Shown piece by piece: positions 52,764 through 61,091 of a stretch of DNA of 64,000 bases (the stretch's first letter is position 1; each line of letters starts with the position of its first letter). Origin of the DNA: Chromatiaceae bacterium (lineage in GTDB: Bacteria; Pseudomonadota; Gammaproteobacteria; Chromatiales; Chromatiaceae); the NCBI GenBank assembly GCA_024235395.1, contig JACKMK010000001.1, positions 1,426,001 through 1,490,000 of the forward strand. Direction: 5' to 3'. The notes beneath the pieces are model-generated. The model did no database searches. It was not told the DNA's origin and was given only the letters and a program-made list of their open reading frames with translations. Both the position numbers and the translations under genes were made by a program.

Positions 52764-53242
52764 GTAGCTGGACACGTCTGAATCTGCTGCTTGCCGTGCT
52801 GCTCGGCGCCCTCGTGGTGGCGGACCAGTGGGCGGGCGTTGCGACCGCGAACGGGCCATTGACGCCGCTCGATCCCGACGAGATCAGCTCGCTGCGTGTC
52901 GAACGCGCAGACCGCATGCAACTCGCACTGACGCGCACCACCGACGGCTGGACACTGGAATACCCTGCCGGCGGCGCAGTCTCCGGGCAGCGCGTCGCGC
53001 CGTTGCTCGCGCTGGCCAGGGCGCCGGTATTCGAACGCTTTCCGGTGAGTCGCGATCTGGCCGCGTATGGCCTGGACCCGCCGCAGGCGGTGCTGCTGCT
53101 CGACCGGCAGCGATTGTTGTTCGGTGGCCGCGAACCGACCCAGCAGGGCCGCTATGTGCTGGTCGGCGACCAGATCGCAGTGATCGACGACGTCTACTTC
53201 AACCTGCTGACCCTGCCGGCACGGCATTTCACCGGTGAGTGA
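52760..53242 (+). CDS. DUF4340-like exported or anchored protein
   Basis: The 160-residue product from the ATG at 52760 overlaps the GldG-like stop. A hydrophobic start (LNLLLAVLLGALVVADQWAG) anchors or exports it. The remainder has two halves of the pattern DEISSLRVERADRMQLALTR and GWTLEYPAGGAVSGQRV. This corresponds to DUF4340, usually the last member of gliding-type ABC sets, here shorter than most. It precedes mutM by 2 bases, so the cassette and mutM may be co-transcribed. Confidence 0.8.
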   Translation: MSSWTRLNLLLAVLLGALVVADQWAGVATANGPLTPLDPDEISSLRVERADRMQLALTRTTDGWTLEYPAGGAVSGQRVAPLLALARAPVFERFPVSRDLAAYGLDPPQAVLLLDRQRLLFGGREPTQQGRYVLVGDQIAVIDDVYFNLLTLPARHFTGE

Positions 53243-53244
53243 CG

Positions 53245-54057
53245 ATGCCTGAACTGCCCGAGGTCGAGACGACGCGGCGCGGAATCGCACCTCACCTTCA
53301 GGGACAGACGATCGACGGCGTGCGTATCCGTCAGCCCAGGCTGCGCTGGCCGGTCCCCGATCTCGCCGCACTGCTGGGTGGACACCGCGTGCTGCGGGTC
53401 GAGCGGCGCGCGAAGTACCTGTTGCTGCGCTTCTCGCACGGCACGCTGATCATCCATCTCGGCATGTCCGGCAGTCTGCGTATCGCGCCGGCCGCCAGCC
53501 CGCCGCGCCTTCACGACCACGTGGACCTGTTGTTTGGCGAACGCTGCCTGCGCCTGCACGACCCGCGCCGCTTCGGCGCCATGCTGTGGGCCGCCGGCGA
53601 CGACCCCTCGCAGCACCCGCGCCTTGCAGACCTCGGCCCCGAACCGTTGAGCGAGGCGTTCGACGGTGCCTGTCTGCAGCGTGCCACACGCGGCAGGCGG
53701 ACCCCGATCAAGGCGTTGCTGATGGACGGCCGGGTGGTGGTCGGCGTTGGCAACATCTACGCGACCGAGGCGCTGTTCCATGCCGGCATCCACCCGGCAC
53801 GCGCCAGCGGACGGGTGTCTCGCGCGCGCCTCGACCAGCTCGCGGGGGCGGTCAAGGCGGTGTTGCGGCATGCAATCGAACGCGGCGGCACGACGCTGCG
53901 CGACTTTGTCAACGAGTCCGGTGAGCCGGGGTACTTTGCCCAGGAGCTGTTCGTCTATGGGCGCGCCGGTCAGCCGTGCCGGCGTTGCGGCAACGTCATC
54001 CGGACCCGCCAGATCGGCCAGCGCGCAAGCGCCTATTGTCCGCACTGCCAGCATTGA
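53245..54057 (+). CDS. mutM: Formamidopyrimidine-DNA glycosylase
   Basis: The 270-residue base-excision enzyme removes oxidised purines such as 8-oxoguanine. The ATG at 53245 gives the required PELPEVETTRRG N-terminus, whose Pro is the nucleophile. Helix-two-turn-helix (VGVGNIYATEALFHAGIHP) and a zinc finger with Cys 245, 248, 265 and 268 are intact. A GTG two codons upstream is rejected because the Pro must follow Met. The last 62 bases overlap the opposing ggt gene. Confidence 0.97.
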   Translation: MPELPEVETTRRGIAPHLQGQTIDGVRIRQPRLRWPVPDLAALLGGHRVLRVERRAKYLLLRFSHGTLIIHLGMSGSLRIAPAASPPRLHDHVDLLFGERCLRLHDPRRFGAMLWAAGDDPSQHPRLADLGPEPLSEAFDGACLQRATRGRRTPIKALLMDGRVVVGVGNIYATEALFHAGIHPARASGRVSRARLDQLAGAVKAVLRHAIERGGTTLRDFVNESGEPGYFAQELFVYGRAGQPCRRCGNVIRTRQIGQRASAYCPHCQH

Positions 54058-55771
54058 GCGCACCGTCGACCGCCGCCGGCCGCCGCACAGCGGCGCGCCC
54101 GATGCCGCGTGGATCCGCGGCGGCGTCGAGCCGGTCTGCGGCGATGTCCCAGACGATCGCCTGCATATTGCCGTAAGGATCGTCCAGCACCCTGATCGAA
54201 TGACCGCGCCGCGCCAGCTCGTCGACCACCTCGGGCGGCAGGGCACCGGGTTCGACCTCGACCCGGTCCGGCAGGTACTGGTGATGAAAGCGGCCCGCCG
54301 CGACGATCTGCTCGGCCGAACGACCGTCGATGGCGTCCAGCAGACCGAGCAGGACCATGCTGATGATCCGCGATCCGCCGGGGGTGCCGAGGATCGCAAG
54401 CCGGTCGGGGCCCTCGACGAACGTCGGCGACATGCTCGACAGCATCCGCTTGCCGGGCGCGATCGCGTTGGCGGCGTTGCCGACCAGGCCGTAGGCGTTG
54501 GCGGCGCCCGGTTTGGCCGAGAAATCGTCCATCTCGTCGTTCAGCAACACGCCGGTCCCCGAGGCGACGAAGCAGGCACCGAACGGGTAATTGATGCTCA
54601 GTGTCGCCGCGACCCGATTGCCCTCGGCATCCAGTACCGAGAGGTGGGTGGTATCACGTCCCTCGTCGGACAGCGACGACAGCGCTTCGCTCGGTGTCGC
54701 CCGCTGCAGATCGATCTGCCGCGCCCGTCCGGCCGCATAGCGTGGACTGAGCAGGCGCGCGAGCGGCACCGAGACGTGATCCGGATCACCCAGGTAACGG
54801 GCGCGGTCGGCGTAGGCCCGGCGCATGATCTCGACCAGCAGGTGGGTGCGATCGGCGGGCGAAAGCCCCCGCAGCGGCCGCTCATTGAGCATCTGCAGCA
54901 TCTGACCGAGCAGCACCCCACCCGAGGACGGCAGCGCCGCGCTGACCACACGCCAGTCGCGGTACCGCGTCACGACCGGCCGGCGCTCGACGACCCGGTA
55001 CTGATGCAGGTCGCGCGCGGTCCAGATGCCCCCGCCGGCACGCACCGCCACGACCAGTTGATCGGCGATCTGACCGCTGTAAAAGGCCCGGGCACCGTCA
55101 CGCGCGATCGCGCCTAGGGTCTCGGCGAGTGCGGGTTGACGCAGGCGAAAGCCTTCGGCGGGTATCTCGCCCCGGTCGAGAAACTGCTCCGCGGCCGCGG
55201 CGTCGGCGCGCAGCGCAGCGAGTCGAAACCCCGCCATGCGCCGGTAGACGCCGTCGACCGGGAAGCCATCGCGGGCGAGGATGATCGCCGGCGCGAGGCT
55301 CACCGAGAGTGGCAGCCGGCCATAACGTGTCGCGATATGTGCCAGCGCCGCCGGCACCCCGGGGATGCCGGCCGCCAGGGGCCCATCGATGGACGCTCGC
55401 GGGACCACCTGACCCGCGGCGTCCAGGTACATGTCCGCGTGCGCCGCGAGCGGCGCGCGCTCGCGACCGTCGACCATGACCTGATAGCCGTCGCGGGCAC
55501 GGTGCAGCAACCAGAAACCGCCGCCGCCGAGTCCCGAGCTGTAGGGTTCGACCACTGCCAGCGCAGCGCTGACCGCGACCGCGGCATCGAATGCGTTGCC
55601 CCCTGCCTCGAGGATCAACAGGCCCGCCTCGGTGGCCAGCGGGTGTGCCGACGCGACCGCCGCCCCCGGAGGGCGCGGACCGGCCGTGGCCACGCTACAC
55701 AGGCACCAGACAACAAAAAGGCTCCACCAGGGAGCCTTGTACAGTGAGCGGCGGCCGAACATGTCAGCCAT
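53996..55771 (-). CDS. ggt: Gamma-glutamyltranspeptidase
   Basis: The 591-residue periplasmic enzyme splits gamma-glutamyl bonds such as in glutathione. It has a signal peptide (n-region FGRRSLYK, then WWSLFVVWCLCSVATA) and the large-subunit motif SGLGGGGFWLLH. The cleavage and nucleophile site D-T374-T-H-L-S follows, with GTGVLLNDEMDDFS and SMSPTF after it. The Thr is expected to become the new N-terminus after self-cleavage. The ATG at 55771 overlaps the ferredoxin stop by 8 bases; ATG at 55762 is also possible. An intrinsic terminator lies inside the signal-peptide codons. The C-terminal tail is long and Arg-rich, and its last codons overlap mutM. Confidence 0.94.
   Translation of the reverse strand: MADMFGRRSLYKAPWWSLFVVWCLCSVATAGPRPPGAAVASAHPLATEAGLLILEAGGNAFDAAVAVSAALAVVEPYSSGLGGGGFWLLHRARDGYQVMVDGRERAPLAAHADMYLDAAGQVVPRASIDGPLAAGIPGVPAALAHIATRYGRLPLSVSLAPAIILARDGFPVDGVYRRMAGFRLAALRADAAAAEQFLDRGEIPAEGFRLRQPALAETLGAIARDGARAFYSGQIADQLVVAVRAGGGIWTARDLHQYRVVERRPVVTRYRDWRVVSAALPSSGGVLLGQMLQMLNERPLRGLSPADRTHLLVEIMRRAYADRARYLGDPDHVSVPLARLLSPRYAAGRARQIDLQRATPSEALSSLSDEGRDTTHLSVLDAEGNRVAATLSINYPFGACFVASGTGVLLNDEMDDFSAKPGAANAYGLVGNAANAIAPGKRMLSSMSPTFVEGPDRLAILGTPGGSRIISMVLLGLLDAIDGRSAEQIVAAGRFHHQYLPDRVEVEPGALPPEVVDELARRGHSIRVLDDPYGNMQAIVWDIAADRLDAAADPRGIGRAAVRRPAAVDGALNAGSADNRRLRAGRSGGSG
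55714..55739 (-). terminator. Intrinsic terminator inside the start of ggt
   Basis: On the minus strand aaggctcc, a 5-base loop and ggagcctt form a perfect 8-base-pair stem (55719-55739) followed by a run of five T. It lies 24 bases after the ferredoxin stop and within codons for K-A-P-W-W-S-L-F of the ggt signal peptide. It reads as the end of the coaD/ferredoxin transcript, so ggt may be expressed only by readthrough or translation-coupled escape. Confidence 0.75.
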
Positions 55772-56018
55772 TCGCGGCGGTGATGCGCTCGTATTTGGCC
55801 ATCAGTTCTTCCTGGGTCTCGACATGGTTCGGGTCGTGCGGGATACAGTCGACCGGACAGACTTCGACGCACTGTGACGTTTCGTAGTGCCCGACACACT
55901 CGGTGCACAGATCCGGGTCGATCACGTAGATCTCGTCACCCTGCGAGATCGCGCCGTTCGGACATTCCGGTTCGCAGACGTCGCAGTTGATGCATTCGTC
56001 GGTAATCATCAATGCCAT
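55764..56018 (-). CDS. fdx: 2[4Fe-4S] ferredoxin, Allochromatium type
   Basis: The 84-residue protein from the ATG at 56018 has cysteines at 9, 12, 15 and 19 and at 38, 41, 50, 54 and 58. The second motif has a long insertion (CTECVGHYETSQC), and there is a C-terminal helix; both traits mark the Allochromatium vinosum ferredoxin family (YfhL in E. coli, Fdx1 in Pseudomonas). The two clusters have very low potentials. The electron partner is unknown, though fdx beside coaD is conserved. A longer start at 56114 is unlikely. A terminator lies just beyond the stop. Confidence 0.97.
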   Translation of the reverse strand: MALMITDECINCDVCEPECPNGAISQGDEIYVIDPDLCTECVGHYETSQCVEVCPVDCIPHDPNHVETQEELMAKYERITAANG

Positions 56019-56052
56019 GTGGGCCGCTCCAAAATACTCAATGGAAATTAAC

Positions 56053-56532
56053 TCAGGTACAGCGTTTGCTTTCGAGCAGCCGCTGTACCTCGGGATGCAC
56101 GAATTCTGACACATCCCCGCCGAGCCGCGCGATTTCCCTCACCAAGGTCGAGGAGATAAACGCATACTTCTCTGCGGGCGTCAGAAAGATTGTCTCCACA
56201 TCCGGCGCCAGCCGCCGGTTCATGCTGGCCAGCTGGAACTCGAACTCGAAGTCCGAGACAGCGCGCAGTCCACGAATCACGATGCCCGCGTCGTGTTGCT
56301 TGCAGAATTTCACCAACAGGCCCTCGAACGGCACCACCTCGACGCGCGGGATACCGCTGAGCGCCATCTTCGCCAGCTGCACCCGTTCGTCGATGCCGCA
56401 CACCGGTGCCTTGCCGGTATCCTTCGCGACCGCGACAAGCACCTTGTCGAACAACCGCGTCGCGCGCATCACCAGGTCGCTGTGACCGTTGGTGATCGGA
56501 TCAAAAGTACCTGGATAAACGGCTGTCTTCAT
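56053..56532 (-). CDS. coaD: Phosphopantetheine adenylyltransferase
   Basis: The 159-residue nucleotidyltransferase makes dephospho-CoA from 4'-phosphopantetheine and ATP. It has the HxGH-type motif in YPGTFDPITNGHSDLV, VIRGLRAVSDFEFEFQLA, and the ISSTLVREIARLGGDV loop near the C-terminus. It lies 34 bases before fdx on the same strand and 71 bases after rsmD. coaBC in this window supplies its substrate. Confidence 0.98.
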   Translation of the reverse strand: MKTAVYPGTFDPITNGHSDLVMRATRLFDKVLVAVAKDTGKAPVCGIDERVQLAKMALSGIPRVEVVPFEGLLVKFCKQHDAGIVIRGLRAVSDFEFEFQLASMNRRLAPDVETIFLTPAEKYAFISSTLVREIARLGGDVSEFVHPEVQRLLESKRCT

Positions 56533-56603
56533 TGCGATTCGTCATCTGGGTTCCCGCTCATCGCCAGTCGTCGCCGGCGTTGCGGGCATCAAAAGGCGCC
56601 ATT

Positions 56604-57173
56604 CTAGCCCGGCTTGCTGCGCCGCAACAAACGTTGCGCCGACTGGCCGGCAACCCCCTGGCGATGCAGCGTCCAGTTGCCCGGCAACTCCGGCCATGGG
56701 TGTTTCGCATCCTGCTCAAGATAGACGATCGCGGCATCCGACAACCAGCCGTGTTGCTCCAGCAGCCGGCAGGTGTCGCCCAACAGCCCGGCCGCGAACG
56801 GCGGGTCGACGAAAACCAGGTCGTACGGCCGGTCCGCCGTGCTCTTCAGCAACCGCAGCGCATCGTCCTGCACCACCAGCGCATTGTCCTGTTCATGCAG
56901 CAGCGCGATATTCTCGCGCAGTCGCTCGGCTGCAGCGCGATTCCGTTCAACGGCCAACAGGTGTGCAGCACCGCGCGACAGGGCCTCGAGGCCGAGCGCC
57001 CCGCTGCCGGCGAACAGATCGAGACAACGGGCGCCGGGAACCTCGTGCTGCAGCCAATTGAACAGCGTCTCACGCACCCGGTCCGGGGTCGGACGCAGGC
57101 CTGCACCCGGCGCAAACCGCACCCGGCGCCCGCGATGCCGGCCACCGATGATGCGCACCTGATTGGCGGTCAC
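56604..57173 (-). CDS. rsmD: 16S rRNA (guanine-966-N2)-methyltransferase
   Basis: The 189-residue SAM enzyme methylates G966 of 16S rRNA. It has RIIGGRHRGRRVRF, PTPDRVRETLFNWL, the SAM loop LDLFAGSGALGLEALSRG and the catalytic VFVDPPF. The start is GTG at 57173, 2 bases after the M16 gene stop. The rsmD-M16-M16 / ftsY arrangement matches Pseudomonas. Confidence 0.96.
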   Translation of the reverse strand: MTANQVRIIGGRHRGRRVRFAPGAGLRPTPDRVRETLFNWLQHEVPGARCLDLFAGSGALGLEALSRGAAHLLAVERNRAAAERLRENIALLHEQDNALVVQDDALRLLKSTADRPYDLVFVDPPFAAGLLGDTCRLLEQHGWLSDAAIVYLEQDAKHPWPELPGNWTLHRQGVAGQSAQRLLRRSKPG

Positions 57174-57175
57174 CG

Positions 57176-58522
57176 TCAGCCGCTGCCGCCGACGATCACG
57201 GCGATCCCGGCCGATCCACCGATGCGCCGTGCGAATGCGTCACGCACCTGCTCGGTGGTGACCGCGGCGAGTTTTCCGGTCAGCGTATCCAGGTAATCGA
57301 GCGGATAATCGTAGAACCCCATCATCGCGATGTAATCGATGATCTTGGCGTTACTGGAGATGCGCAGCGGGAATCCACCGATCAGGTTCTGCTTCGCCGC
57401 ATCCAGCTCTTTCTCGCTCGGTCCGTCAGTGACGAATCGTTGCAGCGTGTCGCGCATCACCTTCAATGCCTCGTCGGCCTGATCGTTCTTGGTCTGTGCG
57501 ACCATCAGGAACGGGCCTTCGGCACGCATCGGGCTGAAATAGCTGTACACGCTGTACGACAGGCCACGCTTGTTGCGAACCTCCTCGCCCAGGATAGAGA
57601 CCAGCGAGCCGCCGCCGAGCACGTGGTTGCCGACATACAGCGGAAAGTAGTCCGGATCATGGCGCGCCATGCCGGCCTGGCCGATGTAGATGTGCGTCTG
57701 CGATGAGGGAAACGCCTCATGCAGTTCGCCGCCGCTGATCGCCGGCGGCTGCGGAATCACCGGCGCCGGCTGGCCGACGGCGAGGCCCTCGGTGACCCGT
57801 TCGGCGATCGCCTCGGCGGTGACGCGGTCGACGTCCCCGACCAGTGCGACCACCGCGTTGCTCGCGACGTAGTAGCGCCGATGGAAAACCAGCAACTCGC
57901 CGCGATCGATCGCCGCCAGTGCACTCTCGGTACCAGTCGGCGAATGTGCATACGGATGGTCGCCGTACAGCGTCTCGAAAAACCGCCGCTGGGCGACGGT
58001 CGCCGGTGACTGCAGGCTGCTGCGCAGTCCGATCTGCAGCTGTTGTCGGACGCGCTCGATCGCATCGGGGTCGAAGCGCGGCCGCGCGACCACGGCCTGC
58101 AGGCTGTCCAATGCCGAGTCGAGCACCGCGGGATCCGTCAGGCTGCGCAGGCTGACCCAGGCCATGTCGCGCAACGAGCTGCTGCCCAGTTCGATACCAC
58201 GCTCTTCGAGCCGCAGCGCCAACGCGTCCGCGTCCCAGTCGCCCGCGCCCTCGCTGAGCATGCTGTTGACGAAACGCGCCAGTCCGGGCCGTTCGCCGTC
58301 CCGGGCACTGCCCGCGTCGAACACGACGCGCACGTCGAGCATCGGCAGCTCCGGGGCGTGCACGTACATCACCTTGGCCCCGCGGCTGGTATGCCAGGAT
58401 TCGACTGCCGGACCGGCCGACGCGACGACGGGCAGCATCAACAGGGCTGCAAAGAGCCACGCGGCGGCCCTGCGCCAGCCCACCGTCAGGACTCCGCGGT
58501 GCACACTGCCCTCAGCTGCCAT
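57176..58522 (-). CDS. M16 peptidase-fold protein without zinc motif
   Basis: The 448-residue exported protein (signal peptide AAAWLFAALLMLPVVASA) has the M16/pitrilysin fold, seen in MLDVRVVFDAGSARDGERPG and later LVGDVDR and FPLRISSNAKIIDYIAMMGF. Where active relatives read H-x-x-E-H, this reads GLARFVNSMLSEG, so it cannot bind catalytic zinc. It is probably the structural partner of the active gene product upstream, with which it overlaps by 11 bases, forming a heterodimeric periplasmic protease. The substrate is unknown. Confidence 0.9.
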   Translation of the reverse strand: MAAEGSVHRGVLTVGWRRAAAWLFAALLMLPVVASAGPAVESWHTSRGAKVMYVHAPELPMLDVRVVFDAGSARDGERPGLARFVNSMLSEGAGDWDADALALRLEERGIELGSSSLRDMAWVSLRSLTDPAVLDSALDSLQAVVARPRFDPDAIERVRQQLQIGLRSSLQSPATVAQRRFFETLYGDHPYAHSPTGTESALAAIDRGELLVFHRRYYVASNAVVALVGDVDRVTAEAIAERVTEGLAVGQPAPVIPQPPAISGGELHEAFPSSQTHIYIGQAGMARHDPDYFPLYVGNHVLGGGSLVSILGEEVRNKRGLSYSVYSYFSPMRAEGPFLMVAQTKNDQADEALKVMRDTLQRFVTDGPSEKELDAAKQNLIGGFPLRISSNAKIIDYIAMMGFYDYPLDYLDTLTGKLAAVTTEQVRDAFARRIGGSAGIAVIVGGSG

Positions 58523-59885
58523 GATGGCCCCCGGCGGCGGCCGCGCGTGGTGCGGATTTCTCGATGGGCAGCGGATCGAGGACTGCGACCGTGAGATTGT
58601 CGTCGGTCAGGTAACGCCGGGCGACGCTGCGCACCTGTTCCGGGGTCACCGCCTTGAGCGCCGCGATCTCCTGGTCGAGCAGACGCCAGTCGAGCCCGAG
58701 CGTCTCCAGCATGCCGATCTGCATCGCCTGGTAGAACAGCGAATCGGCCTCGTAGACCTTGCTCGCGACCGCCTGGGTGATCACCCGCTGCAACTCGGAT
58801 TCGTCGACGAGCTCTTCGCGCAACCGCGCGACCGCGGCGCGCAAAGCCTGCTCCAGTTCCTCGACGCTGTGTCCGTCGGTCGGCGTCCCGTCGAGCGTGA
58901 ACATATTCGGCAGCCGCCCGTAGCTGGTGTATTCCGCACCGGCACCGGCCGCGATACCGGTACCGCGGATCAATTCGCGCGACAGGCGCGCACTGTCGCC
59001 GCCATCCAGCACGCTCGCCGCCAGGTGCAGCGCGTAGGGTTCCCACGGCTCGGGCGCCTGGCCGATGATCGGCGTCTTGTATCCCATCACCAGGAACGGC
59101 TGGCGCGCGGGCACGCGCACCGTGACCCGGGTCTCGCCGGCCTGCGGCGGTTCCTCGACCGGTTTCTGGGCGACCGGCTCGCTCGGCGCCAGCGAGCCGA
59201 AATGCCGCTGGGCGATCGCCCGCACCGTCTCCGGCTCGACGTCGCCGACCACGACCAGGGTCGCGTTGTTGGGCGCGTACCAGCGCCGGTACCAGGCGGT
59301 GAGATCGTCGATCGTCATGTGTTCGAGGTCGTTCATCCAACCGATGATCGGATTGCGGTAAGGCGACGATCGCCACGCGACCGCGTTGAACTGCTCGTAC
59401 ACCCGCCCGCTCGGCTTGTCCTCGGTACGCAGGCGTCGCTCTTCCTTGACCACCGCGATCTCTTTGGCGAACTCGTCCGCATCCAGCAGCAGATTGCGCA
59501 TCCGGTCGGCCTCGAGTTCGAGCGCACGCTCCAGATGCTCGACCGCCAGGGTCTCGAAGTAGGCGGTGTAGTCACTGCCGGTGAATGCGTTTTCGGTGCC
59601 GCCGAGCGCGGAGATGATGCGCGAGAACTCACCCGCCCCGACCTGCGGCGTCCCTTTGAACATCATGTGTTCAAGCGCGTGCGAGATCCCGGTGATGCCA
59701 TCCGGCTCGTAGCTCGCCCCCACCCGGTACCAGACCTGGCTGACCGCAACCGGGGCGCGGTGATCCTCCTTGACGATCACCTGCATGCCGTTGTCCAGCT
59801 GATACTCCGTGACGTCCGCCAACGTCGGCAGCGAGAGCGTCCACAGACCGAGCACTACGATTCGAATCAGGTCTTTCAATGCCAT
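58512..59885 (-). CDS. M16 zinc peptidase (catalytic subunit)
   Basis: The 457-residue product from the ATG at 59885 (ggagc upstream) has a signal peptide (IRIVVLGLWTLSLPTLA) and the inverted zinc motif H69-A-L-E72-H73, with a third Glu near 149 in VVKEERR. The following LELEADRM is also typical. It should be the active half of a periplasmic M16 pair with the next gene. The Met at 59999 would add 38 unmatched residues. It is divergent from ftsY across 182 bases that must hold both promoters. Confidence 0.92.
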   Translation of the reverse strand: MALKDLIRIVVLGLWTLSLPTLADVTEYQLDNGMQVIVKEDHRAPVAVSQVWYRVGASYEPDGITGISHALEHMMFKGTPQVGAGEFSRIISALGGTENAFTGSDYTAYFETLAVEHLERALELEADRMRNLLLDADEFAKEIAVVKEERRLRTEDKPSGRVYEQFNAVAWRSSPYRNPIIGWMNDLEHMTIDDLTAWYRRWYAPNNATLVVVGDVEPETVRAIAQRHFGSLAPSEPVAQKPVEEPPQAGETRVTVRVPARQPFLVMGYKTPIIGQAPEPWEPYALHLAASVLDGGDSARLSRELIRGTGIAAGAGAEYTSYGRLPNMFTLDGTPTDGHSVEELEQALRAAVARLREELVDESELQRVITQAVASKVYEADSLFYQAMQIGMLETLGLDWRLLDQEIAALKAVTPEQVRSVARRYLTDDNLTVAVLDPLPIEKSAPRAAAAGGHHGS

Positions 59886-60067
59886 CGGGGCTCCAAGATG
59901 TGCCGCTACCGGCGCCGGTGGTACGATGCGCCGCAACAGGCGCGGATGTGCGCCGTTCAACCCGGGATTCTTGCAAGCGGGCCTGGTGGCATCAACCACC
60001 GCCCGGTTGCGGTACTTGCGCCAGAAGACCGGCAGACCGGTTCAACAGTTCCCTAAGCAGTTACCCC

Positions 60068-61042
60068 ATGTTCGGATTCGGCAAAAACAAGACGACTGAC
60101 ACCAAGGCGGAACCGGAGGTCAAACCCCAGGGCCTGTTTTCCCGCCTGAGGGCCGGTCTGGCGCGCACCCGGGCCACGCTGAGCGACGCGTTGGGCGATC
60201 TGCTCAGCGGCCGCCGGCAGATCGACGAAGACCTGCTGGAGGACCTCGAAACGCTGCTGCTGGGCGCGGATGTGGGCGTCGACGCGACGCGCCGGATCAT
60301 CGACGACCTGACCGCGCGCGTGCGGCGCAAGGAACTGGCCGACCCGGCCGCGCTCGGCAACGCACTGCGCGCCCAACTGAGCGAGATCCTGCATGCGGTC
60401 GACACCCCCCCGGTCAAGGTACCGGACGGACGGCCGCTGGTGATCCTGATGGTCGGGATCAACGGCGCCGGCAAGACCACGACGATCGGCAAGCTCGCCC
60501 GCCGCTTCAAGGATGAAGGCCGCAGCGTCATGTTGGCCGCCGGCGACACCTTTCGCGCTGCCGCGGTCGAGCAGCTGCAGCGCTGGGGCGAGCGCAACGC
60601 GATCCCGGTGGTCGCGCAGTCGACCGGGGCGGATGCCGCCTCGGTGATCTACGACGCCCTGGCGGCAGCGACCGCGCGCCATGTCGACGTGCTGATCGCG
60701 GACACCGCCGGTCGCCTGCACACCAAGAGCAACCTGATGGACGAGCTGACCAAGATCAGCCGCGTGATGAAAAAGATCGATCCCGAGGCACCGCACGAAG
60801 TGCTGCTGGTGGTCGACGCAGGCACCGGGCAGAACGCCCTGAACCAGGCGATCGAATTCAACAATGCGGTCGGGCTGACGGGCGTCGCGCTGACCAAGCT
60901 CGACGGCACTGCGAAGGGCGGCATCATCTTCGCAATCGCCGAACGCCTGGGCGTGCCGATCCGCTTCATCGGTGTCGGCGAGAGTATCGAGGATCTGCGA
61001 CCGTTCGACGCAGATGAATTCGTCAAGGCGCTGTTCGAGTGA
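60068..61042 (+). CDS. ftsY: Signal recognition particle receptor FtsY
   Basis: The 324-residue GTPase docks SRP-bound ribosomes at the membrane. It has an N domain (LLEDLETLLLGADVGVDATR) and a G domain with P-loop GINGAGKTTTIGKL, DTAGRLHTKSNLMDE and TKLDGTAKGG. The acidic A domain of E. coli FtsY is almost absent: only about 20 residues precede the N domain, here basic and charged. The ATG at 60068 suits this short form. ftsE follows 49 bases on. Confidence 0.98.
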   Translation: MFGFGKNKTTDTKAEPEVKPQGLFSRLRAGLARTRATLSDALGDLLSGRRQIDEDLLEDLETLLLGADVGVDATRRIIDDLTARVRRKELADPAALGNALRAQLSEILHAVDTPPVKVPDGRPLVILMVGINGAGKTTTIGKLARRFKDEGRSVMLAAGDTFRAAAVEQLQRWGERNAIPVVAQSTGADAASVIYDALAAATARHVDVLIADTAGRLHTKSNLMDELTKISRVMKKIDPEAPHEVLLVVDAGTGQNALNQAIEFNNAVGLTGVALTKLDGTAKGGIIFAIAERLGVPIRFIGVGESIEDLRPFDADEFVKALFE

Positions 61043-61091
61043 AGCGGCGACAGCGACGACCAGGACAACGGGACCAGCAGCCGCCTGCGAG

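Noticed and set aside
58164..60056. A 630-codon plus-strand open frame opposite the two M16 genes
   Set aside because: It lies over the zinc-motif gene and its partner, has no known motif, and the opposite strand has clear signal peptides and start sites.
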